This document shows, one piece after another, positions 1-10,579 of a DNA stretch of 64,000 nucleotides (position 1 is its first letter; every line of letters begins with the position of its first letter). Source of the stretch: Methylosinus sp. PW1 (lineage in GTDB: Bacteria > Pseudomonadota > Alphaproteobacteria > Rhizobiales > Beijerinckiaceae). Location: NCBI RefSeq assembly GCF_000745215.1, contig NZ_JQNK01000009.1, forward strand, positions 1,302,001 to 1,366,000. Direction: 5' to 3'. Position numbers and translations under genes: made by a program. The notes below the pieces were generated by a model, which was not told the origin of the DNA, searched no databases, and saw nothing but the letters and a program-made list of their open reading frames with translations.

Positions 1-1098
1 GTGCAGTTCAGCCTCATGTCCTTCTTCGCTGGCCTCATGATCGGCCAGCTCTTCTACGGCCCGATCTCCGACTCCGTCGGCCGCAAGCCGGTCATCTACG
101 CCGGACTCATGCTGTTCATCGTCGGCTCGATCGGCAGCATCACCGCCGCGACGGCCGAGCAGCTCTCCGCCTGGCGCTTCATCCATGGGCTCGGCGGCTC
201 GGCCGGCATGGTGATGGGCCTCGCCATTGTGCGCGACATGTATACCGGACAAACGGCCGCCAAGCTCATCGCGATGATGATGCTCGTCTTCGGCGTCGCG
301 CCGATTCTCGCGCCTCTGTTGGGCTCGGCGATCATCGCCGTCGCGCCATGGCAGGCTCTGTTCGGCGCGCTGGCGCTGTTCGGCGTCGCCGATCTCGTCC
401 TGGTGTGGATCGCATTGCCGGAGACGCGCATGGAAGAGCTTCGCGCCGCCAGCCGCCCGCTCGACGCCGTCCGAAACTACGTGCATCTTCTCGCCAGCCG
501 CCGCTTTCTCCCTTATGTGGCGGTGACGGCATTCTCGCAGGCTGGATTTTTCGCCTATCTCGCCGGCTCCTCCTTCGTCTTCATTTCGCTGCATGGCCTG
601 ACGCCCGCCGCCTATAGCGCTGTCTTCGCCGTCAACTCTATCGGCCTGATGGCGGCCGCGCAGACTGCGCCGCTGCTGATGGGCCGTTTCCAGCCGCAAA
701 CGATCGTGCGCGCCTCTGTCGTGATCTATGCGGCGACGGCTGTCTTGCTGGCGGCGGTCGAAATGGCCGGCGGCGCGAGTCTCATCACCCTCGCCGCGTC
801 GCTCTTCATCATCATCGCAGCCAGGGCTGTCGTCATGCCAATCTGCAGCGTCATGGCGCTCGAATCCTATGGCGCGATTTCCGGCACGGCCTCGGCGCTG
901 CTGGGAGCGCTGCAATTCGGCGCCGGAACATTCGCCTCCTTCATCGTCGGCGCAACGGCCAATGGCGCGGCTCTGCCGATGATCGCCGCTATCGCCGCTT
1001 GCGGAGTCGCCGCATGCATCGTGGCGTTCGCCGCCTTTCCCGAGCCGGCTTCCGCTCTTTCGCAGGAGCGGCGCCCCGAGCCCGCGTCGGCCCCATGA
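1..1098 (+). CDS. Bcr/CflA-family drug efflux MFS transporter, 5' end cut by window
   Basis: An inner-membrane proton-coupled multidrug exporter of the major facilitator superfamily. The visible 365 residues are almost continuous hydrophobic segments. The MFS motif A (GPISDSVGRKP) lies at residues 20-30, between what would be transmembrane helices 2 and 3. In this family the motif normally comes about 40-45 residues further in, so the first helix lies outside the window and the GTG at base 1 is probably not the true start. The C-terminus is a short polar tail. The stop overlaps the ATG of the next gene by 4 bases, which suggests co-transcription. The substrate cannot be told from sequence. 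Confidence 0.85.
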   Translation: MQFSLMSFFAGLMIGQLFYGPISDSVGRKPVIYAGLMLFIVGSIGSITAATAEQLSAWRFIHGLGGSAGMVMGLAIVRDMYTGQTAAKLIAMMMLVFGVAPILAPLLGSAIIAVAPWQALFGALALFGVADLVLVWIALPETRMEELRAASRPLDAVRNYVHLLASRRFLPYVAVTAFSQAGFFAYLAGSSFVFISLHGLTPAAYSAVFAVNSIGLMAAAQTAPLLMGRFQPQTIVRASVVIYAATAVLLAAVEMAGGASLITLAASLFIIIAARAVVMPICSVMALESYGAISGTASALLGALQFGAGTFASFIVGATANGAALPMIAAIAACGVAACIVAFAAFPEPASALSQERRPEPASAP

Positions 1099-1379
1099 CC
1101 CCCGCCCAATTCCACGCCTCCCTCGCCGCCGCGACGCCCCCTGCCCTCTCGCCGCCGCTGCTCGCACTGTGGAAAAACGCCAAAGGCGACTGGGACGGCG
1201 CGCATAAATGCGTCGATACGTCCGGCGAGGCGGACGCAATGTGGGTGCATGCGTTTCTGCATCGCGCGGAAGGCGATCTCGGCAACGCCGGCTATTGGTA
1301 CGCCCGCGCCGGACGCAAGCCTTCAACCGGCCCGCTCGCCGAAGAATTCGAGACGATTCTCGCCGCTCTGCTCGGCTGA
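1095..1379 (+). CDS. Small conserved hypothetical protein (94 aa)
   Basis: A short soluble protein with no signal peptide or membrane segment. I chose the ATG at 1095 because it forms an ATGA overlap with the MFS gene; the upstream extension of this frame runs inside the transporter and is not plausible. The central part (WVHAFLHRAEGDLGNAGYWY at residues about 49-68) resembles a family of small uncharacterised alphaproteobacterial proteins with a tetratricopeptide-like helix pair. The function is not known to me. It is translationally coupled to the transporter, and the converging ribF gene ends 20 bases downstream. Confidence 0.7.
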   Translation: MTPAQFHASLAAATPPALSPPLLALWKNAKGDWDGAHKCVDTSGEADAMWVHAFLHRAEGDLGNAGYWYARAGRKPSTGPLAEEFETILAALLG

Positions 1380-1398
1380 TATGGCCCAGCCCCTCGCA

Positions 1399-2439
1399 TC
1401 AGGACGCGGGGACTGTAGGTCTCGCGGCCAGAATCTCGCGCGCCTTCGCCGCGTCCTCGCGCATTTGCGCGGTGAGCGTGTCGAGCGAAGGGAATTTCGC
1501 CTCGCCGCGGATGAAGCCGATGAAGGCGACCTCCACCGTCTTGCCGTAGAGATCGCCGTCGAAATCGAAGACGAAAACCTCGAGCAGCGGCGCGCCCTCC
1601 GCCTCCACCGTCGGCCGGCGGCCAAAATTGGCGACGCCCTCGCGCACAACGCCGTCCGCCTCAAGCGTCACCGCGTAAATGCCGTGGCGCAGCTTGCTGG
1701 AGGGGTCGAGCGCTATATTGGCGGTCGGAAAGCCGAGCGTGCGGCCGAGCTGGCGGCCGCGGGTCACGACGCCCTCGACGAAATAGGGATGGCCGAGCAG
1801 CTTGGTCGCCAGCGCGACGTCGCCGGCGGCGAGCGCCTCGCGCGTCGCGGTGGAGGAGACCGCCTCGAGGCTGCCGGCCTCGTCCTGCGTGATTCGCGGC
1901 ACGATCTCGACCCGATAGCCCAGGCGCTCGCCTTCGGCGCGCAGAAAATCCGGATTGCCGGCGCGCTTGGCGCCGAAGCAGAAATCATAGCCCGCCACCG
2001 CAGCCGAGACGCCGAGGCTCCGCCCGAGAATCTCCTCGGTGAACTCGCGCGGCGGACGGGCGGCGAAAGCCGGATCGAAGGTGAGGATGATCATGCCGTC
2101 GAGGCCGAGGCGGGCCAGCAGCGCGGCCTTGGCGTCCGGCGGGGTCAGGCGGAAGATCACCGATTTTCCGGCGAAGCAATCGGCCGGATGCGGCTCGAAA
2201 GTGAGCACGGCGCAGGGCTTGCCGAGCTGTCGCGCCAGCGCCTGCGCATGGGCGATGACGCCGCGATGGCCGCGATGCAGCCCGTCGAAATTGCCGATGG
2301 CGACGACCGCCCCTTCGAGCCCCGGCGGCGGGGCGAGCGGATCGCGGGCGACGATGAAGGGCTGCGCGGAAGACAAGGCGGCGTCCAAGGCTTTGTGCGG
2401 TGCAGGAGCCGGCTCACTTTGGTTCGGATGACGCGCCAT
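1399..2439 (-). CDS. ribF: Bifunctional riboflavin kinase / FAD synthetase
   Basis: Makes FMN from riboflavin and then FAD from FMN, using ATP in both steps; cytosolic. The N-terminal nucleotidyltransferase half has the GNFDGLHRGH signature at residues 49-58 and the SSTATREALAAGD stretch near 195-207. The C-terminal riboflavin kinase half has GRTLGFPTANI near 232-243. At 346 residues it is slightly longer than the usual 310-330, because of about 30 extra N-terminal residues rich in Pro and Ala. The start is the ATG at 2439; a later start is possible since the conserved domain begins only around residue 42. It is convergent with the preceding small gene and divergent from the Mrr-like gene. 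Confidence 0.95.
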   Translation of the reverse strand: MARHPNQSEPAPAPHKALDAALSSAQPFIVARDPLAPPPGLEGAVVAIGNFDGLHRGHRGVIAHAQALARQLGKPCAVLTFEPHPADCFAGKSVIFRLTPPDAKAALLARLGLDGMIILTFDPAFAARPPREFTEEILGRSLGVSAAVAGYDFCFGAKRAGNPDFLRAEGERLGYRVEIVPRITQDEAGSLEAVSSTATREALAAGDVALATKLLGHPYFVEGVVTRGRQLGRTLGFPTANIALDPSSKLRHGIYAVTLEADGVVREGVANFGRRPTVEAEGAPLLEVFVFDFDGDLYGKTVEVAFIGFIRGEAKFPSLDTLTAQMREDAAKAREILAARPTVPAS

Positions 2440-2571
2440 GTCCAGAGCGAGAGGGTCGCAGGGGCGCAGTCCCGTCGGCGCCTGGAAACGCGCAACCCGC
2501 CCCTAGACCGCGCGCGACGCTTTCCATGTCCTTCGAGACGGCGGCTGCTTGGCTCGCGCGGCATTCGCCGC

Positions 2572-2613
2572 CTTCCTTCTCCCCGCTCGCGGCGCCTTGC
2601 GGGGAGAGGGAGG
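2572..2613. repeat. REP-like palindrome in the ribF/nuclease intergenic gap
   Basis: An imperfect inverted repeat with a perfect CTCCCCGC/GCGGGGAG core (2579-2586 with 2599-2606), extendable to about 15 pairs with two G-T pairs. It lies in the 319-base gap between the divergent ribF and Mrr-like genes, where no other gene is seen. Similar CTCCCC...GGGGAG hairpins occur at 35506-35530 and at the IS4 insertion site near 44568/45904, so this is probably a dispersed palindromic repeat family rather than a terminator. No T-run follows. Confidence 0.55.
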
Positions 2614-2758
2614 AATGCACCGAGCCGTTCAGCTGGAAGTCATTTCAGACAGAAGGCTTCTGAACAGAGAGGACTGTCTCTTCGCGGCAAATTAACCTTT
2701 CTCCCCTTGCATGGCGGCGCCGCCCTTTTCGGCCGGGCGAAAGGCGATCTCGACAGCG

Positions 2759-3283
2759 ATGACGCGCAGCAGAAAGAGACGATGCCTCGCCTTCATCATC
2801 GTCTGCGCCGCCGCCGCAGGCTGGCTCTGGCCGCATGTCGCCGGCGCCGGGGCGATGGCGCTCGCTTTTGTCGGCGTGTTGCATCTCGCCGTGCTGGCCT
2901 ATGAGGAGATCGCCTTTCCGCAATATAGCGAGGCGATGAGCCCGGAGGATTACGAGCATTTCTGCGCCGCCCTGCTGCGCGAGGCGCGCTGGAGCGCGCG
3001 GGTCACGCGGCTGAGCGGCGATCAGGGCGTCGATATCGTCGCGGAGAAACGCGGGCGCAGGATCGTCGTCCAGTGCAAGAAATATTCGAAGCCGGTCGGC
3101 AACAGGGCCGTGCAGGAGATCGTCGCCGCCATCGCCCATGAGGAGGCCGAGCGTGGAATCGTCGTCGCCACCAAGGGCTATACGGCGAGCGCGGCGCAGC
3201 TCGCCGCCTCCAATGAGGTGCTGCTGCTGCATCACTCGGAGCTGACGAAGATCGACCGGCTGCTCAGGCAAATTTGCAATTGA
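2759..3283 (+). CDS. Membrane-anchored Mrr-like restriction endonuclease domain protein
   Basis: Two closely spaced hydrophobic segments (about residues 9-24 and 28-46) are followed by a cytoplasmic Mrr_cat-type PD-(D/E)xK nuclease domain. The likely active site is D92 in GDQGVDIV and Q105-C106-K107 in VVQCKKY, the Asp...QxK arrangement of Mrr and related type IV restriction enzymes. I start at the ATG at 2759 (174 aa), since the preceding residues are not family-like. Membrane-tethered Mrr-like proteins are common in proteobacteria, but their substrate is not established. It stands alone, between ribF and an orphan HEPN-like gene, so a role in foreign DNA restriction is only a family-based guess. 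Confidence 0.8.
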   Translation: MTRSRKRRCLAFIIVCAAAAGWLWPHVAGAGAMALAFVGVLHLAVLAYEEIAFPQYSEAMSPEDYEHFCAALLREARWSARVTRLSGDQGVDIVAEKRGRRIVVQCKKYSKPVGNRAVQEIVAAIAHEEAERGIVVATKGYTASAAQLAASNEVLLLHHSELTKIDRLLRQICN

Positions 3284-3322
3284 CTTCGCATTGGGCAGCG
3301 AGAGGACATGACTGTCCGAATC

Positions 3323-3874
3323 CTAATAAGTGCCATCCATCGGATCGCGTATTGATTTTGATCGCGTCGGCAATGTCGGAAGCTGTTGAATTGCATTACG
3401 AATAGCAAATGCCTCTTTCCTTGCCGCAGCGACGACTGCAAGGTCATTCTGAATTTTTAACAAGTCATGAGGCTTTGGCTCGAAACTTAAATGTCCAGGC
3501 GCCGTAATTTCCATACGCGCCATAATATTTTCGTCACGAATATCAACAAGCCACATATCATGAAGCGCACGGTTTCGCTTTTCGGTCGCCCCTCTCACGT
3601 TCTCTGAAAATTTGTTGACTTGTTTCAGTAGAGGCTTCGGTGCCTCCACCAACTCGAGAAGGCTTTTTACGGCCGCGAGGCGTCCCTGCAATGTGAAGAT
3701 TTGCGAAGTGATGCACGCCCCAGCTTCACTAGAAAGGCCACTCAATATCCAAATCGACTGGTTCATTGCAAATTCAATATGAGCCCAATTGTTGGCAATC
3801 TCAGCAAGGGTTTCAGCGAAACCGGGAGCCCATTTGAACGGTGGAATGCCACTCTCAACCATAGGGATCACCAA
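3323..3874 (-). CDS. Orphan HEPN-like hypothetical protein
   Basis: A 183-residue, mostly helical soluble protein that I do not recognise as a named family. It carries R100-N101-R102-A103-L104-H105, which fits the R(polar)x3H pattern (Rx4H) of HEPN ribonucleases, placed in a predicted helix after two earlier helices (around NNWAHIEFAMNQSIW at 28-42). The DNA is visibly more AT-rich than either neighbour, which suggests horizontal acquisition. No nucleotidyltransferase partner lies beside it. The start could be the ATG at 3874 or the one four codons later. The HEPN assignment is an inference from motif and fold pattern only. Confidence 0.6.
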   Translation of the reverse strand: MVIPMVESGIPPFKWAPGFAETLAEIANNWAHIEFAMNQSIWILSGLSSEAGACITSQIFTLQGRLAAVKSLLELVEAPKPLLKQVNKFSENVRGATEKRNRALHDMWLVDIRDENIMARMEITAPGHLSFEPKPHDLLKIQNDLAVVAAARKEAFAIRNAIQQLPTLPTRSKSIRDPMDGTY

Positions 3875-3889
3875 TAAAAAGAAATTACG

Positions 3890-4777
3890 TCAGGCGGCCT
3901 CTTCTATCGGCGTGACGCTGACGCGCACATCGAGCTTCTGCTTGCCGGCGGCGAAGATCACGCCGTCGATCGGCGAGACATCGGCGTAATCGCGGCCTCG
4001 CGCGATGACGACGTGGTCGTTCATAGCCAGAATGGCGTTGGTCGGATCGACGCCGAGCCAGCCGAACTCGCGCCCGCACCAGACGGAAATCCAGGCGTGG
4101 GAGGCGTCGGCGCCCTCGAGCTTGGCGGCGCCGGGCGCCGGTATGGTGCGGATATAGCCGCTGACATAGGCCGCCGGCAGGCCGAGGCCGCGCAGCGCTG
4201 CGATCATGATGTGGGTGAAATCCTGGCAGACGCCGCTGCGCTTGTCGAAGGCCTGCGCCAGCGGCATTGCGACATGGGTGGCGTTGGGATCGTAGAGAAA
4301 ATCGCGATGGATGCGCCGCATCAGCTCCGCCGCGCCGGCCAGCATCGGGCGGCCGGGCGGAAAGCTCTCGCGCGCATACGCCGTCGCGGGCGCGTAGAGG
4401 GGGGCGAGCCGGCTCGGAAAGATGAAATGCGCCGGCGCGTCGGGGCCGAGCGAGGGCGCCTCCAGCGCTTGGCGGCGGACGACCTCCCAAGGCGGCGTCA
4501 GCGCCTCTGCGGGCGGGGCGGCGCGCTCGACGCGCACGCGCGCGCTCATCGCAATGCCGAGCTTCACATGGGGAGCGTCGAGCTGCGCCTCGGCGACGCG
4601 ATTGCCGTAGAAATCGACGCGCTCGCGCCAGTCGTGCGGAGAAGGCGTGATGTCGATGCGGCCGAAGACCACGCGCTGGCCGGCGTCGTCGCGCGGCAAT
4701 AGGCGCAAAGCGCAGCGCGCCGCGGCGACGGGCGCCTCGTAGCTGTAGGTCGTCACATGGGTGATGTCGTAGATCAC
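3890..4777 (-). CDS. Transglutaminase-like cysteine protease/amidase
   Basis: A 295-residue protein with the bacterial transglutaminase N-terminal beta domain (about 1-90) and a papain-like transglutaminase core. The catalytic triad is complete: C184 in SGVCQDFTH, H227 in ASHAW and D244 in GVDPTN. There is no signal peptide, so it should be cytosolic. It is the last gene of a three-gene operon read leftwards, and its ATG overlaps the stop of the ATP-grasp/alpha-E gene by 4 bases. In this type of cluster the enzyme is thought to cleave or ligate amide bonds in a peptide made by the partner proteins. The real substrate is unknown. Confidence 0.85.
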   Translation of the reverse strand: MIYDITHVTTYSYEAPVAAARCALRLLPRDDAGQRVVFGRIDITPSPHDWRERVDFYGNRVAEAQLDAPHVKLGIAMSARVRVERAAPPAEALTPPWEVVRRQALEAPSLGPDAPAHFIFPSRLAPLYAPATAYARESFPPGRPMLAGAAELMRRIHRDFLYDPNATHVAMPLAQAFDKRSGVCQDFTHIMIAALRGLGLPAAYVSGYIRTIPAPGAAKLEGADASHAWISVWCGREFGWLGVDPTNAILAMNDHVVIARGRDYADVSPIDGVIFAAGKQKLDVRVSVTPIEEAA

Positions 4778-7293
4778 GCTAACCGGATCGGCTCTTCGAA
4801 ATGCGCCGCATTGGAGCCCTGCAGGAAGTAGCGGGCGGCGAGCGCATCCGCAAGGCTCATCAAGCGCTGCTCTATGGCGAAGATTTTGGCGGCGTCCAGC
4901 TCGGCGGCGTTCGCGACCTCTATCTCGGCGCGCAATTTCACGGCGAGACGGCGCGGCGCCTCCAGCAATCCGTCGTGGCGCAGGGTCGGCAGAGAGGAGA
5001 GATGCTCCTCGATCTTGGCCACCTGAAAGCCGACCGAGCGCGGATTATAAGGATCGAGCACCGCCATATCGAGCACGGGCGCGAGAGCGGCGCCGGCGAG
5101 ATAGCGGGAGCGATAGGTGATCTGCGAATCGATCAGCTCGAGCAGAGTGTCGAGACTGTCGATAGTCGCGCCCTCATCGGCGAATTGGCGGGAGAAGCGG
5201 CAGGCGTTGATCGCCCGCTCGACGCGCTTGCCGAGATCGAGAAAGCACCAGCCGGCGACGCGGTTGAAATTCTCGTCGATGAGGCCGGAGAGCGCCGCCA
5301 GCACATGCAGCGATTGCTCGACGCCCTCGAGCACTTCCGGCTCCGAGGCGGGGCCTTGCGAGAAATCGTCGAGCCGCGCCTCCAGCAGGCGGACGAGATG
5401 CCAAATGTCCTGCGACAGGCGCTCGCGCACGATGGAGGCGGCATGCTTGGCGGCGCGGGCGATGGAGAGGGCGGAGCCGGCTGTCTCGGTTCCGCCGGCG
5501 GCGGCGAGAGCGAGCTCGGCCGCCGAGAGGCGCGGGTCACGCGTCGGCGCGGCGCCCCAGGCGAGCAGCACGCGCTCCAGCCGCTCGATCGGCTGGCGGC
5601 CGCTGTAATTGGGGGCGTCCGCCTCGGTCAGGCGATTGCAGAGCGAGCGCACCAGCCGCAGCGTCGCCTCGGCGCGCTCGAAATAGCGGCCCATCCAGAA
5701 GAGATTGTCGGCGGCGCGGCTCGGCAGATCGCCGACCATGCGGACGATCTCTATGTCGTCGCTCGTCGGCAGCAGGGTGGAATTGTCGGTCGGCCGATCG
5801 CCCAGCACCCAGACATCGGCCGATTGCGCGCCCGCCCCCATGGAGATGGCGCGCACGTCGAGACGATCCGAAACGCGGCAGAAGCCGCCCGGCATCACCC
5901 GCCAGCCATCCGCCGTGGCGGCGGCGAAGACTCTGAGCGCAAATGGGCGCGGAACCAGCGCGCCATCCTGCCAGACCGGCGTCGTCGAGAGCTGCACGAC
6001 CTCCTGGCCGACATAATCCATGCCGCGGGCGCGCATCGCCTCGGTGAGACGCGCGCGCTCGGCGGCGTCGAACTCCGCGCCCAGCGCCACGCGGCGGCCC
6101 GGAAAGCCGGCGAGATGCTCGCCGAAAGCGGGCGCGACGGCGCGGTCCTCGAGCGAGGCGAGCACGGCGTCGCGGGCCTCGTCCTGGCCGCACCACCATG
6201 TCGCGATATTGGCGAGGCGCAGATCCTCGCCGAGCAGCCGGCGGGCGATGGCCGGCAAAAAGGAGAGCAGAGCGCGCGATTCGATGAGGCCCGCGCCGGG
6301 CATGTTGGCGATGGTGACATTGCCCTCGCGGATCGTGTCGAGCAGGCCCGGCACGCCGAGCTGCGACGCGGCGTTCAGCTCCAGCGGATCGCACCAATCG
6401 GCGTCGACCCTGCGCCAAACCACATCGACGCGCTTCAGCCCGGCGATGGTGCGCACATGCAGCTTGCGCTCGCTGGTGACGAGATCGGCGCCTTCGACCA
6501 GAAGAAAGCCGAGATAGCGCGCGAGGCTCACCTGCTCGGAATAGGATTCGCTGAACGGGCCGGGCGTCAGCAGGCAGATGCGCGGGTCCTTCTGCTGCGC
6601 GGCCTTGGCGAGGGCGCCGCGGAAATCGCGGAAGAAGGGCGCGAGCCGCTCGACCTTCATGTCTCGATAGAGGCGCGGAAAGGTACGCGCCATCACCAGC
6701 CGATTCTCCAGCGAATAGCCCGCGCCCGAAGGCGCCTGGGCGCGATCGCCCAGCACCCACCAGCGCCCGTCCGGTCCGCGGCCGATCTCGGCGGCGTAGA
6801 AGCGCAGCCAGCGTCCGCCCGGCGGCGTCGCGCCGCTCATGGCGCGGACATAATCGGGCGAGCCGGCGATGACCGCCGCCGGCAGCGCGCCCTCTTTGAC
6901 GAGGCGCTGCTCGCCATAGGCGTCGCGCAGCACCATGTCGAGCAGCTCGGCGCGCTGGGCGACGCCCGCGGCGATCTCCCGCCACTCGGCCTGCGGCAGC
7001 AGCAGCGGCAGCCGGCTCAGCGGCCAGGTGCGCTCCTTGGTCTCGCCGAGCACGCGATAGGAGACGCCCATGTCGCGGATGCGCCGTCCGGCGGCGGCGA
7101 AGCGATCGTCAATGTCCTCGCGGCTGAGGCCCCCGAGCGTGTCGAGCAGGCTCGCCCAATGCGGACGCACGCGTCCGTCCGAGCCGACCAGCTCGTCCGG
7201 CACGCCCTTCGGCGGCGCATAGCGGGCGATCCAGGCGGCGACGCGGCGCGCCGCCTCTCCCGTCGTCGCATCAATCGTCCGCTCAGCCGGCAC
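4774..7293 (-). CDS. Circularly permuted ATP-grasp / alpha-E domain protein
   Basis: An 839-residue fusion. Residues up to about 490 match the circularly permuted ATP-grasp group (formerly DUF404/DUF407), which forms amide bonds at the cost of ATP. From about residue 523 ([20 protein letters not shown]) it is an all-helical alpha-E domain (DUF403). In many genomes these are two separate genes; here they are one chain. It overlaps both neighbours (4 bases downstream, 11 bases upstream), so the three genes are almost certainly co-expressed. Such clusters have been proposed to make a small isopeptide-linked compound; no product has been shown to my knowledge. Confidence 0.85.
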   Translation of the reverse strand: MPAERTIDATTGEAARRVAAWIARYAPPKGVPDELVGSDGRVRPHWASLLDTLGGLSREDIDDRFAAAGRRIRDMGVSYRVLGETKERTWPLSRLPLLLPQAEWREIAAGVAQRAELLDMVLRDAYGEQRLVKEGALPAAVIAGSPDYVRAMSGATPPGGRWLRFYAAEIGRGPDGRWWVLGDRAQAPSGAGYSLENRLVMARTFPRLYRDMKVERLAPFFRDFRGALAKAAQQKDPRICLLTPGPFSESYSEQVSLARYLGFLLVEGADLVTSERKLHVRTIAGLKRVDVVWRRVDADWCDPLELNAASQLGVPGLLDTIREGNVTIANMPGAGLIESRALLSFLPAIARRLLGEDLRLANIATWWCGQDEARDAVLASLEDRAVAPAFGEHLAGFPGRRVALGAEFDAAERARLTEAMRARGMDYVGQEVVQLSTTPVWQDGALVPRPFALRVFAAATADGWRVMPGGFCRVSDRLDVRAISMGAGAQSADVWVLGDRPTDNSTLLPTSDDIEIVRMVGDLPSRAADNLFWMGRYFERAEATLRLVRSLCNRLTEADAPNYSGRQPIERLERVLLAWGAAPTRDPRLSAAELALAAAGGTETAGSALSIARAAKHAASIVRERLSQDIWHLVRLLEARLDDFSQGPASEPEVLEGVEQSLHVLAALSGLIDENFNRVAGWCFLDLGKRVERAINACRFSRQFADEGATIDSLDTLLELIDSQITYRSRYLAGAALAPVLDMAVLDPYNPRSVGFQVAKIEEHLSSLPTLRHDGLLEAPRRLAVKLRAEIEVANAAELDAAKIFAIEQRLMSLADALAARYFLQGSNAAHFEEPIRLA

Positions 7294-10200
7294 AACTCCT
7301 CCGCAGGTCCAAAGTCAGCGGGAACTCTCCCGCCGGCTCCTCGCGCGGCGGCCTCACCCTGCCGGGCGTATGGCCGTGATCCTGGAACCGCGCCAGCCTG
7401 CGAGCCTCCGCCTCATGCGAGTTTACCGGAAACGTATCGTAGTTGCGACCGCCCGGATGCGCGGTGTGATAGACGCAGCCCCCGAGCGAGCGCTCGCTCC
7501 AGCTGTCTATGACGTCGAAGGTCAGCGGCGAATGGACAGGGATGGTCGGCTGCATGCCGGAGGCCGGCTGCCAGGCCTTGAAGCGGACGCCCGCCACCGC
7601 CTCCCCCGAGGCGCCGGCGCTGGTCATGGGCACGCGGCGGCCATTGCAGGCGATCACATGGCGGCCGGGGACGAAGCCCTTGGCCTTCACCTCGACGCGC
7701 TCCACCGAGGAATCGACGAAGCGCGCCGTGCCGCCGGCGACGCCTTCCTCCCCCAGCACATGCCAGGGCTCCAGCGCCTGCCGAATCTCGAGCTCCACCC
7801 CGCCATGCTCGACGCGGCCGGCGAGCGGACAGCGGAACTCCTTCTGCGCCTCGAACCATTCCGGCTCGAAAGCGTAGCCCGCCCCTCGCAGATCGCCGAG
7901 CACGTCGAGGAAATCGCGCCACACGAAATGCGGCAGCATGAAGCGGTCGTGCAGCGCCGTCCCCCAGCGCACCAGCCCGCCCCTCTGCGGCTCGCGCCAG
8001 AACCAGGCGACGAGCGCGCGCAACAACAATTGCTGCGCGAGGCTCATGCGCGCGTCCGGCGGCATCTCGAAAGAGCGGAACTCGACGAGGCCGAGCCGGC
8101 CGGTCGGACTGTCGGGCGAATAGAGCTTGTCGATGCAGATTTCGGCGCGATGCGTGTTGCCGGTGACGTCGACGAGCAGATTGCGGAACAGGCGATCGAC
8201 GATCCAGGGCGGGAAATTCGTCGTCCCCGCCTCCGGCACATTGGCGAGCGCGATCTCCATCTCATAGAGCGAATCGTGACGCGCCTCGTCGAGCCGCGGC
8301 GCCTGGCTCGTGGGGCCGATGAAGAGGCCCGAGAAGAGATAGGAGAGCGAAGGATGGCGCTGCCAATAGAGCACCAGGCTCTTGAGCAGGTCCGGACGGC
8401 GCAGGAAGGGCGAATCGAAAGGCGTGCGGCCGCCGAGCACGACATGATTGCCGCCGCCGGAGCCAGTCTGGCGGCCGTCGATCAGGAATTTATCGGCCGT
8501 CAGCCGCGATTGCCGGGCGTCCTCATAGAGGCCCGTGGTGGTGGCGACGGCGTCGCGCCATGTGTCGCCCGGATGGATGTTCACCTCGATGACGCCGGGG
8601 TCCGGCGTGACCTTGATGACCTCGAGGCGTGGATCGACCGGCGGCGGATAGCCCTCGATGTGAACCGGCAGATTCATCGCCTTGGCGGTCGCCTCCACCG
8701 CGGTCAGCAGCTCGAGGTAATCCTCGAGCGTCGTAACCGGCGGCATGAAGACGCAGAGAACGCCGTCGCGCGGCTCTATGGCGAGGGCCGTGCGCACCGC
8801 GCCTTCGACCTGGAACTGCTCGCTGACCTCCTGACGATCGTCGAGCGCGCGGCTCTCGTAGATTTGCAGCAGATGCGCGGGGTCCGGCAGCGGGCCGCGC
8901 TTTTCGGTCGGGTCCTGCTGCCAGCTATAGGGATAGGCGCTCGGCGGAATCCAGGGCAGCGAGCTGATCGGCAGGCGCAGGCCGATCGGCGAATCGCCCG
9001 GCGCGAGGAACAGCCGGCCGCGCCGCAAGGGCCAGCGCTCCGACACCCAGCGCCGCTCGGCGCGGGCGTTCCAGCGCTGCACGGGCAGCACATAGCCGAC
9101 CGGATTGGCGAGGCCGCGCTCGAAAGCCCGCAACATGCGGACGCGCTCCTCCGCATCGTCGATCTTCGAATCGAGCGGATCGACATTGACGGGCAGAGAG
9201 CCTTCCTTCAGCAGCCAATGCGACGGGTCCTCATAGGCCGGGATGACGTAGCGCCGCCCCAGCCCCAGACGCTCGGAGAGATCGGTGACGAACGCCTCGC
9301 TCTGCTGCGCGGTGGGGATTTTGGTCGAGCCGATGCGCGTCACCAGCTCGGGATCGCGCCACACCGGCTTGCCGTCCTTGCGCCAATAAATGGCGAAGGC
9401 CCAGCGCGGCAGGCTCTCGCCCGGATACCATTTGCCCTGCCCGTAATGCAGAAAGCCGCCTTTGGCGAAACGGTCGTGCAGACGCCGCACCAGATCGTCG
9501 GCGCGGGCGCGTTTGGTGGGGCCGACGGCGGCGGTGTTCCATTCCGGCGCCTGGAAATCGTCGATGGAGACGAAGGTCGGCTCGCCGCCCATTGTGAGGC
9601 GCATGTCCTGAGCCTGGATATCTTCGTCGACCTTCTCGCCGAGCGCGTCGAGCCTCGCCCAGGATTCGTCCGAGAAAGGCGCGGTGATGCGCGGCGCCTC
9701 GCGAATGCGCTGCACCCACATCTCGAAGCCGAAATCGACCTCCGCCGGCTCGACGACGCCGGAGAGCGGCGCGGCGGAGCGATAATGCGGCGCGCTGCAC
9801 AAGGGCAGATGCCCCTCGCCGCAGAAGAGGCCGGAGGTGGCGTCCATGCCGATCCAGCCGGCGCCGGGGACATAGAGCTCGGCCCAGGCGTGCAGATCGG
9901 TAAAGTCTTTATCGGTTCCGGTCGGTCCCTCGATCGGATCGACGTCCGCCTTCAGCTGGATGAGATAGCCGGAGACGAAACGCGCCGCGAGGCCGAGGCT
10001 GCGCAGAACCTGCACGAGCAGCCAGGCCGAATCGCGGCAGGAGCCGGTGCCGGCCACGAGCGTCTCGTCCGGCGTCTGCACGCCGGGCTCCATGCGGATG
10101 ACATAGCGAATGTCGCGCTGCAGGCGGGCGTTGAGCTCGACGAGGAAAGGGATCAGCCGGATGTCTTCGCGCGGACGCACGCTCTCGACAAAGGCCTTGG

Positions 10201-10579
10201 CCAGCGGCCCGAGCGGCTCCACCTCGAGGCAGGAGGCGAGCTCGGCGCGCAGCTCCTCTGGATAGGCGAAGGGGAAGGTCTCGGCATAGGGCTCGACGAA
10301 GAAGTCGAAGGGATTGTAGACGGCGATCTCGGCATGGAGATCGACCTCGACGCGAAATTCCTCCGCCTTCTCTGGAAAGACGAGGCGCGCCAGCCAATTG
10401 CCGTGCGGGTCCTGCTGCCAGTTGATGAAATGATTGGCTGGCGCGATCTTGAGCGAATAGCTCGGCACGCGGGTGCGGCAATGCGGCGCCGGCCGCAGCC
10501 GGATCACCTGCGGCCCGAGAGCGACCGGCCGGTCATATTTGTAATGGGTGAGATGGTGGAGCGCGACCTTGATCGACAC
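7283..10579 (-). CDS. Transglutaminase-DUF2126 fusion protein, first gene of the amidoligase operon
   Basis: A 1098-residue protein. The N-terminal 300 residues form a transglutaminase-like module with triad C181 (GSCRDSAW), H230 (DLHAW) and D246 (GMDATSG). The remaining part is the DUF2126 region, assigned in comparative work to the COOH-NH2 ligase (glutamine synthetase-like) fold. It thus pairs a likely amide-cleaving head with a likely amide-forming tail. The ATG at 10579 has no gene close upstream (178 bases to the diguanylate cyclase stop), so the operon promoter should lie in that gap. The full length is normal for the family. Confidence 0.85.
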   Translation of the reverse strand: MSIKVALHHLTHYKYDRPVALGPQVIRLRPAPHCRTRVPSYSLKIAPANHFINWQQDPHGNWLARLVFPEKAEEFRVEVDLHAEIAVYNPFDFFVEPYAETFPFAYPEELRAELASCLEVEPLGPLAKAFVESVRPREDIRLIPFLVELNARLQRDIRYVIRMEPGVQTPDETLVAGTGSCRDSAWLLVQVLRSLGLAARFVSGYLIQLKADVDPIEGPTGTDKDFTDLHAWAELYVPGAGWIGMDATSGLFCGEGHLPLCSAPHYRSAAPLSGVVEPAEVDFGFEMWVQRIREAPRITAPFSDESWARLDALGEKVDEDIQAQDMRLTMGGEPTFVSIDDFQAPEWNTAAVGPTKRARADDLVRRLHDRFAKGGFLHYGQGKWYPGESLPRWAFAIYWRKDGKPVWRDPELVTRIGSTKIPTAQQSEAFVTDLSERLGLGRRYVIPAYEDPSHWLLKEGSLPVNVDPLDSKIDDAEERVRMLRAFERGLANPVGYVLPVQRWNARAERRWVSERWPLRRGRLFLAPGDSPIGLRLPISSLPWIPPSAYPYSWQQDPTEKRGPLPDPAHLLQIYESRALDDRQEVSEQFQVEGAVRTALAIEPRDGVLCVFMPPVTTLEDYLELLTAVEATAKAMNLPVHIEGYPPPVDPRLEVIKVTPDPGVIEVNIHPGDTWRDAVATTTGLYEDARQSRLTADKFLIDGRQTGSGGGNHVVLGGRTPFDSPFLRRPDLLKSLVLYWQRHPSLSYLFSGLFIGPTSQAPRLDEARHDSLYEMEIALANVPEAGTTNFPPWIVDRLFRNLLVDVTGNTHRAEICIDKLYSPDSPTGRLGLVEFRSFEMPPDARMSLAQQLLLRALVAWFWREPQRGGLVRWGTALHDRFMLPHFVWRDFLDVLGDLRGAGYAFEPEWFEAQKEFRCPLAGRVEHGGVELEIRQALEPWHVLGEEGVAGGTARFVDSSVERVEVKAKGFVPGRHVIACNGRRVPMTSAGASGEAVAGVRFKAWQPASGMQPTIPVHSPLTFDVIDSWSERSLGGCVYHTAHPGGRNYDTFPVNSHEAEARRLARFQDHGHTPGRVRPPREEPAGEFPLTLDLRRSCAG

